A DNA stretch of 18,403 nucleotides. It comes from Candidatus Fibrimonadales bacterium. GTDB taxonomy: Bacteria; Fibrobacterota; Fibrobacteria; Fibrobacterales; Fibrobacteraceae. The stretch covers positions 1 to 18,403 of the forward strand of contig WQSA01000017.1 in the NCBI GenBank assembly GCA_009788135.1. Reading direction: 5' to 3'. Of this stretch, positions 6,994-15,135 are shown in pieces (position 1 is the stretch's first letter; every line of letters begins with the position of its first letter). The position numbers were made by a program, and so were the translations under genes. The notes beneath the pieces were generated by a model that saw only the letters and a program-made list of their open reading frames with translations, did no database searches and was not told the DNA's origin.

Positions 6994-7467
6994 ATGAAAG
7001 CCGAATGGATTAACGCCTTTATTCTTGCAACAATAGATACATTTCAAAAGATGCTCACGCTTAAGATAGAAGCTGGCAAGCCTTACCTTCTAACAGAAGA
7101 AGTGAACATAAAAGACATATCAGGCATGATTGGTCTCTCAGGGACAATCAAAGGTGCCGTGGTTATGGGTTTCACTGAAAAGAGTGCGCTCAAAACCGTG
7201 AACAAGTTCCTGGGCGAGAAATATACGGAGCTCGGCCCAGACGTGAGCGATGCCGTGGGCGAGTTGGTGAATATTATAGCCGGCTATGTCAAAAAATTTA
7301 TCCAAAATGAAAAATTCGGCATTTCATTGCCATCCATTGCCAGAGGTCCAAAGCACATGGTGTATATGCCCAAGTATGCGCCTACCATAGTTATCCCGTT
7401 CAAATCACCAGATCTCGGCGACTTTGTTCTGGAAGCCGCTCTTGCAGAAGGGGTTAACGAAGGGTAA
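6994..7467 (+). CDS. cheX: CheX-family CheY-P phosphatase
   Basis: The 157-residue protein matches the CheC/CheX/FliY phosphatase fold in the single-site CheX arrangement. The active-site helix reads DAVGELVNIIAGYVKKF, with the catalytic pair E90 and N93 (E-x2-N) and the following glycine. Residues 45-60 (GLSGTIKGAVVMGFT) form the characteristic central beta strands. CheX removes phosphate from CheY, ending chemotaxis-type signals. In a lineage thought to lack flagella the partner may steer gliding, secretion or another output. Translation would be leaderless. The stop lies one base before the xseA start, so the two are cotranscribed. Opposite lies a gene for a protein with a CheY-P docking peptide. 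Confidence 0.85.
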   Translation: MKAEWINAFILATIDTFQKMLTLKIEAGKPYLLTEEVNIKDISGMIGLSGTIKGAVVMGFTEKSALKTVNKFLGEKYTELGPDVSDAVGELVNIIAGYVKKFIQNEKFGISLPSIARGPKHMVYMPKYAPTIVIPFKSPDLGDFVLEAALAEGVNEG

Positions 7468-7468
7468 G

Positions 7469-8731
7469 ATGCCTGACCCTCAAGGTTCCTACTCCCTAAG
7501 CAGTTACCTGCAATCCGTTCAACGACTTGTGAAAACCCAGATCCCGAGGGTCTGGGTCTGCGGCACGGTTTCGAGCTTGCAGGAGAAGGGTTCCATGGTT
7601 TACATAACCCTCGCCGAATACAAAGATGATTCCGTTAAACCGGAAGCCACGCTCGGAGTCACTATGTTCGCGCCTCAGTATGCAGCTCTCTGCCGCCGCC
7701 TGAGCGAGCTATCTACCCCATTCCAAATAAGGAAAGACTTGAAAATAAAGGTTTTGCTGGAAGCGGATTTTTACATTCCGCAAGGCAAATTCCAGTGCAA
7801 AATCTTGGATATGGACACGGCATACAGCATAGGGGAAATAGCCATAACCAGGCAAAAAATCTGGGACTCTCTTGTGAAAGAGGGCTTGCACCGCTTGAAC
7901 GGCGAGCTTGCAATGCCGCTCCTGCCGCTATGCATAGGTCTGATAACATCCGAGGGCAGCGCTGCCTACAACGATTTTGTTTCCTCAATCAAAGCCTCGG
8001 GCTATGCATTTAACATAACAACTATTCCTGCGAAAATGCAAGGGCAAAATACGGAAAACGATATTATTGAAGCGCTCGGCAAGTTGAGAGAATACAAAGA
8101 TCTGGATATTGTTTGCATAATAAGGGGAGGAGGCGCTAAAACCGATTTGGTTTTCTTTGACAGCTATGCGCTTTGCAGAGCGGCCGCTCTTTTTCCATTG
8201 CCCGTGATAACCGGGATAGGCCATGAGATTGACGAAAGCCTTTTGGACAAGGTTGCGCACACTCATTTGATAACTCCAACGGACTGCGCAAAGTTTTTAA
8301 TATCCAGAATTGACAGCGCATGGCAAAGACTGCAAACCATGTCTTATGATTTTGAAAACTTAATGCAGATTTTCGTAAGGGAACGCGATAAACTCCGCTA
8401 TAAAGCTTTGCAGATTTCAAATATATGCAATAACAGGTTCGCTCTGGAAAAGGACAAGCTTTCCAGAAATGCGCTGGGCTTAAAGCGGGGCGCTCCGAAA
8501 ATCCTGCACAATCATGACCAGGCTCTGAAATTGCTTGAAGAGAAGGCAAAGTCTGCAAATCCAGAGACTCAGCTTAAAAGAGGCTATACCATAACCAAGA
8601 ATGCGAGCGGTAAAATTCTGCGCTCTGTTAGCGAGCTTGAAGCTGACTGCGTTTTGACAACCATATTTGCAGATGGCAAAGCGTCTAGCGTTTATCGCTC
8701 GGCTCCCACTCCCTCAACCTCATTCTTTTAG
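7469..8731 (+). CDS. xseA: Exodeoxyribonuclease VII large subunit
   Basis: A 420-residue protein starting at ATG 7469, one base after the cheX stop; the GAAGGG just upstream serves as ribosome binding site. The N-terminal OB fold is visible (VWVCGTVSSLQEKGSMVYITLAEY). The catalytic core has GLITSEGSAAYNDF, IIRGGGAKTDLVFFDS (the family's RGGGS-xD-xxF motif), VITGIGHEIDESLLDKVAH and TPTDCAKFL. A helical stretch follows, then LKRGYTITKNASGKIL, the usual C-terminal motif. With XseB it degrades single-stranded DNA to oligonucleotides; xseB is not in the window. The core is more divergent than usual but the key residues are present. Its last 47 bases overlap the opposing gene's 3' end. Confidence 0.9.
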   Translation: MPDPQGSYSLSSYLQSVQRLVKTQIPRVWVCGTVSSLQEKGSMVYITLAEYKDDSVKPEATLGVTMFAPQYAALCRRLSELSTPFQIRKDLKIKVLLEADFYIPQGKFQCKILDMDTAYSIGEIAITRQKIWDSLVKEGLHRLNGELAMPLLPLCIGLITSEGSAAYNDFVSSIKASGYAFNITTIPAKMQGQNTENDIIEALGKLREYKDLDIVCIIRGGGAKTDLVFFDSYALCRAAALFPLPVITGIGHEIDESLLDKVAHTHLITPTDCAKFLISRIDSAWQRLQTMSYDFENLMQIFVRERDKLRYKALQISNICNNRFALEKDKLSRNALGLKRGAPKILHNHDQALKLLEEKAKSANPETQLKRGYTITKNASGKILRSVSELEADCVLTTIFADGKASSVYRSAPTPSTSFF

Positions 8732-9389
8732 CAGAAAGCCCAGTCGCCTTGCTATAAGAAACCAAAGCCATAGCCTCTGGGCTATCTAAATCAATACTGC
8801 TAAAATCTGCGCTCTCTTCTCCGTACCCATTCCAAATAAACAGTTCCTTTTTGAACATAATAACCGACACGCTCGCCGGCTCTTTTGCAGCGCTATCCAG
8901 CGCAAGCTGAGAGCCAAAAAATCTGAGCCTGTTCCCTTCGTATGTCAAATCAAAAACATAATCCTGCAGACTGCCGTCAAAAAGCTTTAGCTCCGCAGAA
9001 ACATCCTCGCCCACAAGCTCCTTGCCCAGCGGGCCAAGCCAAAAAAGACTCCCTGTGCTGTCAATTATGGAAAGCATATCTTCCCTCAATTGCTCGCTCA
9101 GGCTATCCCCAATTGCCAATATGTTTTGCCCCCTATACCTTGCTGCGCTGTGCCGCTCAAAGGCCAAAAGCGAGTCTGGCGGCGAAATCCAGATTCTCAA
9201 ACCCGTTTTAACAGCGTTTGAGTCTATATTGTCGTTTGGCAGGACTGCGAGCGCGCTTAGACCGTTTTGATGGGGGAAAATCCATACCGCAAACTCGTTT
9301 ACGGTGGTTAACATGGGCTTAGGCTTATAGACTTTGCCATACCAGGTCAGCAAAGCTGTTACCGAAAGCACAATTACGACTCTAAGCAT
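8685..9389 (-). CDS. Unknown membrane-anchored periplasmic protein
   Basis: A 234-residue protein with no family I recognise. The N-terminus MLRVVIVLSVTALLTWYGKVY is an uncleaved anchor or signal segment. The rest is a soluble domain rich in beta strands with SLFWLGPLGKELVG, LRFFGSQLAL and VSVIMFKKELFIWNGYG, so it probably sits in the periplasm. ATG 9389 is preferred because it opens the membrane segment; GTG 9398 is possible. A weak TATGTG lies six bases before that ATG. The gene is divergent from the SPOR-domain gene and overlaps xseA tail-to-tail by 47 bases. Confidence 0.65.
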   Translation of the reverse strand: MLRVVIVLSVTALLTWYGKVYKPKPMLTTVNEFAVWIFPHQNGLSALAVLPNDNIDSNAVKTGLRIWISPPDSLLAFERHSAARYRGQNILAIGDSLSEQLREDMLSIIDSTGSLFWLGPLGKELVGEDVSAELKLFDGSLQDYVFDLTYEGNRLRFFGSQLALDSAAKEPASVSVIMFKKELFIWNGYGEESADFSSIDLDSPEAMALVSYSKATGLSAKRMRLREWEPSDKR

Positions 9390-9412
9390 ATGTTTCACAT
9401 AGACTTTTTTAC

Positions 9413-9418
9413 TATTTT
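9413..9418 (+). promoter_or_regulatory. Weak -10 element of the SPOR gene
   Basis: TATTTT in TTTTTTACTATTTT predicts a start near 9425 and a leader of about 26 bases carrying GAGAGG or GGAA as ribosome binding site. The overall context resembles the other -10 sites but the hexamer is one base off. Confidence 0.35.
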
Positions 9419-9450
9419 CTTCCGAGAGGTTTGGAAAAAGTAATCCCATT

Positions 9451-9855
9451 ATGAAAAAAATAGCAAAAATTGCAATGTTTTTTGCATCTATGGCTTTCGC
9501 TACCAGCGAGACTCCCACGGACATAGATTCGCTTTTTAGAGGCAAAGAATTTCAGCTTCCTAAGCTGGATTCCACTTACAGAACAAATTACACCGAATTT
9601 GCTCCGGCAAAAAGCTCCGCCAAAGAACAAGACGGGTCTTTTACCCTGCAATTCGATGCCATTGCGAATTTTGACGCAGCCCAAGCTCGCAGGGCAAGGT
9701 TGCAGTCCCAAACAGGCTACGATATACAGATGATTTTCGATGCCCCATTCTATAAGCTCAGAGGCGGGCATTTCAAAAAGAAATCTGATGCGGAAGACAA
9801 AGCCAGGGAGCTTTCTTTATACAATATCTCCGCATTTGTCGTGAAATCCAAGTAA
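9451..9855 (+). CDS. Secreted SPOR-domain protein
   Basis: At 134 residues it has a signal peptide (MKKIAKIAMFFASMAFA, cleavage near residue 17), a short spacer, and one SPOR-like domain from about residue 65 to the end. That domain shows FTLQFDAIANFDAAQARRARL, then FYKLRGGHFKKKSDAEDKARELS and AFVVKSK, in the two-repeat beta-alpha pattern of the family. SPOR domains bind peptidoglycan strands stripped of stem peptides, often at division sites. This small periplasmic protein would localise there. Its stop overlaps the next start by one base (TAATG), so it is coupled to the GT-C enzyme, hinting at a shared role in wall-associated glycosylation. Confidence 0.75.
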   Translation: MKKIAKIAMFFASMAFATSETPTDIDSLFRGKEFQLPKLDSTYRTNYTEFAPAKSSAKEQDGSFTLQFDAIANFDAAQARRARLQSQTGYDIQMIFDAPFYKLRGGHFKKKSDAEDKARELSLYNISAFVVKSK

Positions 9856-11597
9856 TGAAGAAATTTCTGCGCGAGCCTTTATTTTATTTGCTGCCGCTGC
9901 TCGTACTCATATATATAATCATTATTCCCAGCGTAGGCATTTCCGATGCAAAAGTAGTAAGAGGCGATGTAACAGAATACATAAAACTGCCATATTTGAG
10001 CGAAATGCCGCATGGAGAAGTTTTTTCAGTATCCTTTGATTTGTTTACTAAAAATAAATATGTCAAATACAATATAATTCCGGATAACTGCATACAGGAA
10101 ATTTTGATTAACGGAGAAAAATTTCCGCTGGACGGCATTGAAGGAATTTGCGATTATGTAAAAGGGGCATATTTTGATTTTTCAAAATATGTAAAAAGCG
10201 GTTTGAATCATTTTGAATTTCGCATACAGAATCACACTGGACCAGGAGGATTGAAGTTTGGAACTATTTATAACGGGTTCAAGTCGCTTTCTTTCATACA
10301 TTATATTTTTGCTTTGCTTCTTTTGCTTTCTACAGCCTTAATCTTAAAAAAGCTTAATTTTAAATTTATTGCAACTTCTGTTATATTGATCGGTATTCTC
10401 GCTCGATTGATTTTATATACATATACCGGCCCAGCGCAAAACTCTTACGACACATTTGGGCATTTAGACTACATTAAAATAATTGCCGAAGAAAAACGCC
10501 TGCCTAATGGCAATGAATGCTGGCAATGCTATCAACCGCCTTTTTATTATATGGCCTTTGCCGTGGTAAAAAAAGTTACAGACTGGTATGAGTCGAATTT
10601 AACCGACAGAATTATGCAACAGGTTAATCTTTTGCTTTCTTTTATGTGCGTTGCTTTGGGAGTAGCATTGATTCTGAACTTACTCGGCAACAATACAAGA
10701 GCGTATTTAATTGCTTTGGTTTCGGCGCTTTGGCCAGGTTTTGTTTTAGTAGCACCCCATATAAGCAATGACATTTTATTTTACTTTGCCTCTTTGCTAT
10801 GCATGTTATTTGCGCAAAGATATTGGCGAACACATAAAAATTCGGATATGCTGCTGGCTTCAATCGGAGCTGCCATTGCTTTGGCTGCAAAATCCAATGG
10901 TTTGGTTATTTTAGCGGCTTGGGTTATAATCTATATTTTAGGCACAATGCGTTCTTTAAAAATAGGTTCCTTGCGAACTTTATTTGCTTCCATATTAATA
11001 GTCGTATTGTCTATTGGATTTTCACATCACAAGATGATTGCAAATTTATTTGTTGAGAAAAAATTAAATTTGGTTGAAAATATCGGAGGTATGCCGGATT
11101 TTTTAAAAGTTGGAAATAAAGCGGGCAATTATCTTTACTTTGACTTAAAAGATTATTTACTTGAACCCTACACGGATCCTTACAATGACAAGGGAGGGAG
11201 ACAATATTTTTGGAACTATGCATTGAAAACATCCTTGTTTGGGGAGTATAAAGCATGGAATTCTCCGATTGGACATATTGTCGCAACAGCATTAAGCATA
11301 CTCGCTTTGCTAATCTTTGTATTGGCTTTATGGGGAATAATACACGCAAAATTTAAAGATTTACCGCCAATGATTTTTACGGTATTTTTATTCGCCGCGC
11401 TTATTTATTTCCGAACCAGCTATCCCTATGCATCTTCCAACAATTTCAGATATATTTTTCCTGCGATATTTCCTCTTGTCTATTTTTCCGTATGCGGAGT
11501 ACAGATTTTGGAAAATTCCCGTTTAAGAAAACTTTCTTATTTAGCTATGATTGCATTCTTTTGCTTATCGTTTTTATTCATTATCGCAAAATTCTAA
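9855..11597 (+). CDS. GT-C glycosyltransferase with N-terminal extracytoplasmic domain (paralogue A)
   Basis: 580 residues. LREPLFYLLPLL opens the first membrane helix (8-25). A soluble beta domain follows at about 30-140 (ILINGEKFPLDGI, DFSKYVKSGLNHFEFRI) with C79 and C99, conserved in all three paralogues and well placed for a disulfide. The rest is a multi-span GT-C core (GT39/DUF2142-like). The first large loop holds YDTFGHLDY with D199 as probable catalytic base and H203, then CYQPPFYY. Such enzymes move a sugar from a polyprenyl phosphate donor to an acceptor on the outer face of the inner membrane. The N-terminal domain resembles galactose-binding jelly rolls and may hold the acceptor; that is inference. 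It is cotranscribed with the SPOR gene and lies tail-to-tail with paralogue B. Confidence 0.8.
   Translation: MKKFLREPLFYLLPLLVLIYIIIIPSVGISDAKVVRGDVTEYIKLPYLSEMPHGEVFSVSFDLFTKNKYVKYNIIPDNCIQEILINGEKFPLDGIEGICDYVKGAYFDFSKYVKSGLNHFEFRIQNHTGPGGLKFGTIYNGFKSLSFIHYIFALLLLLSTALILKKLNFKFIATSVILIGILARLILYTYTGPAQNSYDTFGHLDYIKIIAEEKRLPNGNECWQCYQPPFYYMAFAVVKKVTDWYESNLTDRIMQQVNLLLSFMCVALGVALILNLLGNNTRAYLIALVSALWPGFVLVAPHISNDILFYFASLLCMLFAQRYWRTHKNSDMLLASIGAAIALAAKSNGLVILAAWVIIYILGTMRSLKIGSLRTLFASILIVVLSIGFSHHKMIANLFVEKKLNLVENIGGMPDFLKVGNKAGNYLYFDLKDYLLEPYTDPYNDKGGRQYFWNYALKTSLFGEYKAWNSPIGHIVATALSILALLIFVLALWGIIHAKFKDLPPMIFTVFLFAALIYFRTSYPYASSNNFRYIFPAIFPLVYFSVCGVQILENSRLRKLSYLAMIAFFCLSFLFIIAKF
10174..10227 (+). 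repeat. 54-bp perfect inverted repeat, arm in paralogue A
   Basis: These 54 bases, encoding the DFSKYVKSGLNHFEFRI part of the N-terminal domain, are identical in inverted orientation to 12967-13020. A second perfect match of 35 bases pairs 10060-10094 with 13100-13134. Neighbouring positions diverge by ordinary substitutions. Confidence 0.9.
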
Positions 11598-13342
11598 AAT
11601 CCCATTCCCATTATAAACACGAGCGATAAACCGGCGAAAGCCAGCATAGCTATGTAGGAGAATGCTTTTAAGCGGGAGTTTTGCAACATTTGCGTTCCTC
11701 GCACTGCAAAGTAAACCAGTGGAAATAAAACCGGCATAATGTAACGAAAGTCGTTTGAACAGGCATACGGATAATTAATGCGCAAATAAGCCAGTGCTAA
11801 AAATAAGAATGCAATGAAAAGCAGCGGTGGAAATTCTTTGAATTTAAAGTGTATCAGCCCCCAAATAGCTGGTATGAAAATGAATAATAAAAGAAAGTTC
11901 AGCATTGTCGCTAATGTATGTCCTAGAGGAGAATTCCATAATCTGAATTCTCCGAACAGGGATGATTTTAAAGCGAAAGTCCAAAAATACTGCCTGCCGC
12001 CTTTATCAACCCAAGTAGAAGCGTAAGGTTCAAGCAGATAGTCTTTCAAATCAAAATATAAATAATTTCCGATTTCGTTTTTAACTTGCATACTTGTATT
12101 CAAACTTCTGATGTTTCCGACCAAACCGGTATTTTTTCCTTTATAAATATCAATAACGGTTCTGTAATTTGAAAGTCCCAAGGATAAAACAATTATAAAC
12201 GCAGAAATTAACAATATTCGCAAGGAATGTATTCTGAAAAAGCGCAATGAACCGAAAATATAAATAATAGTCCAAATAACTAAAATAATCAAACCTGTAG
12301 ATTTTGCCGATAATGCAATCGCCGCACCGATAGAAGCTAAAATCATATCTGAACTTCTGTGTATTTGCCAGTATTTTTGCGCAAAAAACATACAGAATAA
12401 AGCTCCGAAATAAAATAAACTGTCGTTGCCTATTCGCGGAGCCGCTAAAACAAAGCCCGGCCAAAGCACGGAGACTAGGGCCGCCAAATATGCAGGGCTG
12501 CAGTTTCCTAATAACCTGATTATTAGCGCAACTCCAAAAATAATACTGCCAAAAGAAAGCAACAGGCTAAATTGCTGCAAAATTCTATTGGTGATAGAGG
12601 GATCATAAAGATCTACAATCTTTTTTATCGCTGCAGATGCGATGTAATATGATGGCGGATGGTAAGCGCTCCAGCTTTCATCGCTGGCAGGAATGCGATT
12701 TTCTTCTGCTATTATCTTTACATACTCCAAATGGCCGCCAGTATCGTAAGAATGCTGAGTAGGACCTGTGTATGTGTATAAAACCAAACGAACCGCAATT
12801 CCTAACAGTATAATGGAAGTTGGTATAAATCTGAATTTAAGTTTTTTTAAGATTAAAGCAACGGAAAGCAAAAAAAACAAGGCAAAAATGCAGTGCATAA
12901 AAGAAAGCGACTTGAACCCGCTGTAAGGCGTTTCAACTCGCAATCCTCCGGGTCCAGCATGGTTCAGTATGCGAAATTCAAAATGATTCAAACCGCTTTT
13001 TACATATTTTGAAAAATCAATATAGGCACCCCTTTGATAATCACAAATTCCACCAATGCCATCCAGCGGAAATTTTTCTCCGTTAATTAAAATCTCTTCT
13101 ATGCAGTTATCCGGAATTATATTGTATTTGACATTTTTGTTCTTAACAAGCAAATTAAAGGAGATGAAAAAAACTTCATTTCCTTCCGAACTGGTCTCAT
13201 AAGGCAAGTTGATATTTTGCGTTATATTGTTTTTTGTCAATTTGACATCGGAAATTTTTTGACTGGATAAATTTATTGCCAAATACACAATCGCAAGCAA
13301 CAGCAACAGATAGAACAATGGCTCTCGCAGGATTTTTTTCAT
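11594..13342 (-). CDS. GT-C glycosyltransferase with N-terminal extracytoplasmic domain (paralogue B)
   Basis: The 582-residue paralogue of the 9855 gene is in opposite orientation and similar along its whole length. It has the same LREPLFYLLLLL entry helix, N-terminal domain with C80 and C100, and GT-C core with YDTGGHLEY and AYHPPSYY in the catalytic loop. Loop residues differ around the substrate site (ESWSAYHPP against ECWQCYQPP), which suggests a different donor or acceptor. The start overlaps the preceding gene's stop by ATGA, with GAGG about eight bases before it. It is the last gene of the long minus-strand run. Its TAG overlaps the TAA of paralogue A, leaving no room for a terminator. 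Confidence 0.8.
   Translation of the reverse strand: MKKILREPLFYLLLLLAIVYLAINLSSQKISDVKLTKNNITQNINLPYETSSEGNEVFFISFNLLVKNKNVKYNIIPDNCIEEILINGEKFPLDGIGGICDYQRGAYIDFSKYVKSGLNHFEFRILNHAGPGGLRVETPYSGFKSLSFMHCIFALFFLLSVALILKKLKFRFIPTSIILLGIAVRLVLYTYTGPTQHSYDTGGHLEYVKIIAEENRIPASDESWSAYHPPSYYIASAAIKKIVDLYDPSITNRILQQFSLLLSFGSIIFGVALIIRLLGNCSPAYLAALVSVLWPGFVLAAPRIGNDSLFYFGALFCMFFAQKYWQIHRSSDMILASIGAAIALSAKSTGLIILVIWTIIYIFGSLRFFRIHSLRILLISAFIIVLSLGLSNYRTVIDIYKGKNTGLVGNIRSLNTSMQVKNEIGNYLYFDLKDYLLEPYASTWVDKGGRQYFWTFALKSSLFGEFRLWNSPLGHTLATMLNFLLLFIFIPAIWGLIHFKFKEFPPLLFIAFLFLALAYLRINYPYACSNDFRYIMPVLFPLVYFAVRGTQMLQNSRLKAFSYIAMLAFAGLSLVFIMGMGF
12967..13020 (-). repeat. 54-bp perfect inverted repeat, arm in paralogue B
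   Basis: The partner of 10174-10227. The two arms are about 2.7 kb apart and convergent, a geometry that permits inversion or gene conversion between them. Confidence 0.9.
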
Positions 13343-15135
13343 TGTGAAACCTCATCAGTCAAATCTTTAACTGCGATAAGCGTTACAAACAGCATTGCAA
13401 TGGACATATAATTTACAGGAATATAATAGTCATTTCCCAGCAGGAATCTGCTGCAGGTAAGAAACGAACCCAAAATAATTATAGGAGCGAAAAACCATCT
13501 TTTTTTATTGAAAAATACGAGTACCACCGAAAACACATCCGCTAGGAAAAAATACCTCTCATGCATTCTCGGCAGTAACATTGGCACCAGCAATGCAAAT
13601 ACAAATGCAATACTCACATAATTGGCAGGACGAACGATTTTTTCTCGATTTAAATATAAAAAGTAAAGTACGCCGCTTACCGCAACGCCAGTCAGCAAAA
13701 TAGCGACGAAGTTAAAGTTTTCAAATTTTACATTCTTGAGCAATACCCATATATTTGAAGCGCCAACCGACAATTCCGGATAAGCGTTTACCTGGTGATA
13801 GTAAATGGAGATGGTTTCTTCAAATGGTTTCCCTGCAATAAGTGCCGGCAGAAGCGTTGCTAAAAATGTTAAGAGCAGTACCCACAAATGAACAACTTTT
13901 ACTTTTTTCATAAAAATAAGCACAATTATAACCGGAGCCAGGAAAATAGATTGAAGCTTGAAAGATAAAGCGAGCCCGTAGAATACAAGGCATCTTATGC
14001 TTTTGTCGGTAAAGCCGTAATAAAGCGAGGCAATAGCCAAAGCCGAGTAAATTACATCGCACTGCGCCCAGCCCACCCCGTTCAATATAACGGTTGGAAT
14101 GCCGAAAACGGCAAAGAAAGCCGCAAGCTGAACATTTACGCTTTCAAATTTTATTGAAACTATCTTCATGGCGTAGAATGCAAGCACTATATCAAATATC
14201 ATGGATGTAAATTTTATTAAATAAAGATCGTTTAAGTTGAAACGGGAAATCAACATTAGAATATATAAGTAAGGCATATTATAATCACCTATTTGCGAGC
14301 TTATAGCGCCGACAATGGACAATTCCCTCATTTGCCTGATCCAAGGCTTTAAAAAGTTGCTGTAATCGCTGGATACAATGTATAAAAGCCCGCCGCGTAT
14401 AAGCATAAAAGCGGCAAGCGCAGTTAATATAAAAATAAATGCCGTATAATTCACCCGTTTGTTCAGGAGAAATATAAGCGAAGTTCCGAAAAACATTGCG
14501 GTTAAAAAAGGCAAGCTTTCCAAAGGAATTATTTCCGGCATGCCGCTGGCTTCGCTTCCTGCAACCCAAAAAACTGCAGTTGCCAAAAGCAATAGCAAAG
14601 ATTTAAAGGCCAATGCGTTATCTTTGAATTTTCTTAACAGAAGAATAAACGAAGATAAAAAGAACAAAGCAAAGACATAATGGAATAAGTGCAATTGTTT
14701 GGGAATTTTAACTTTAAATCCTCCAGGACTCCCGTAATTTATTATACGAAATTCAAAAGTATTCAAGCCTTTCAGAGTGTATTTTGAAAAGTCAATATAC
14801 GCTCCTTTTGTGTAATCGCAAAGACCTTTAATGCCGTGTAATGGAAATTTTTCTCCATTAACTAAAATTTCCCGTATGCAGTCGTCCGGTATTACATTTA
14901 GCTTTACGGATTCATTGTCCTCAGCAGATAATGTAAAAGATGCGAGGAAAATTGTATTTGCCGCCATGCTAACCGAATATGGGAATTTTACATTTTCCGT
15001 TTGTCCGTCTTTTGTTATTTTTGCGTCTAAAATTTTTGCATTGGCGGGAATCATTATTAAAACCGCTAAACATGATGCAACAAGCAACGGCAACAAATAA
15101 ACCAAAGGCTCACGTAGAATTTTACTTGCTCTCAT
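13339..15135 (-). CDS. Gpi18/COG5542-like GT-C mannosyltransferase with the same N-terminal domain
   Basis: A 598-residue protein. Residues 1 to about 150 match the N-terminal domain of the two neighbours (SKILREPLVYLLPLL, VIPDDC, ILVNGEKFPLHGIKGLCDY, GAYIDFSKY; C86 and C106). The membrane core is different. SSDYSNFLKPWIRQMRE with a D in the first loop, GDYNMPYLYILML, GVGWAQCDVIYSAL, ALSFKLQSIFLAPV and LLPRMHERYFFLADV are the marks of COG5542 polytopic mannosyltransferases. It should transfer a hexose from a lipid-phosphate donor outside the inner membrane. The ATG overlaps the FAD-gene stop by 14 bases. One accessory domain thus sits on two unrelated GT-C subfamilies in adjacent genes, implying that the domain recognises something common, such as the acceptor chain. 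Confidence 0.8.
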   Translation of the reverse strand: MRASKILREPLVYLLPLLVASCLAVLIMIPANAKILDAKITKDGQTENVKFPYSVSMAANTIFLASFTLSAEDNESVKLNVIPDDCIREILVNGEKFPLHGIKGLCDYTKGAYIDFSKYTLKGLNTFEFRIINYGSPGGFKVKIPKQLHLFHYVFALFFLSSFILLLRKFKDNALAFKSLLLLLATAVFWVAGSEASGMPEIIPLESLPFLTAMFFGTSLIFLLNKRVNYTAFIFILTALAAFMLIRGGLLYIVSSDYSNFLKPWIRQMRELSIVGAISSQIGDYNMPYLYILMLISRFNLNDLYLIKFTSMIFDIVLAFYAMKIVSIKFESVNVQLAAFFAVFGIPTVILNGVGWAQCDVIYSALAIASLYYGFTDKSIRCLVFYGLALSFKLQSIFLAPVIIVLIFMKKVKVVHLWVLLLTFLATLLPALIAGKPFEETISIYYHQVNAYPELSVGASNIWVLLKNVKFENFNFVAILLTGVAVSGVLYFLYLNREKIVRPANYVSIAFVFALLVPMLLPRMHERYFFLADVFSVVLVFFNKKRWFFAPIIILGSFLTCSRFLLGNDYYIPVNYMSIAMLFVTLIAVKDLTDEVSQ

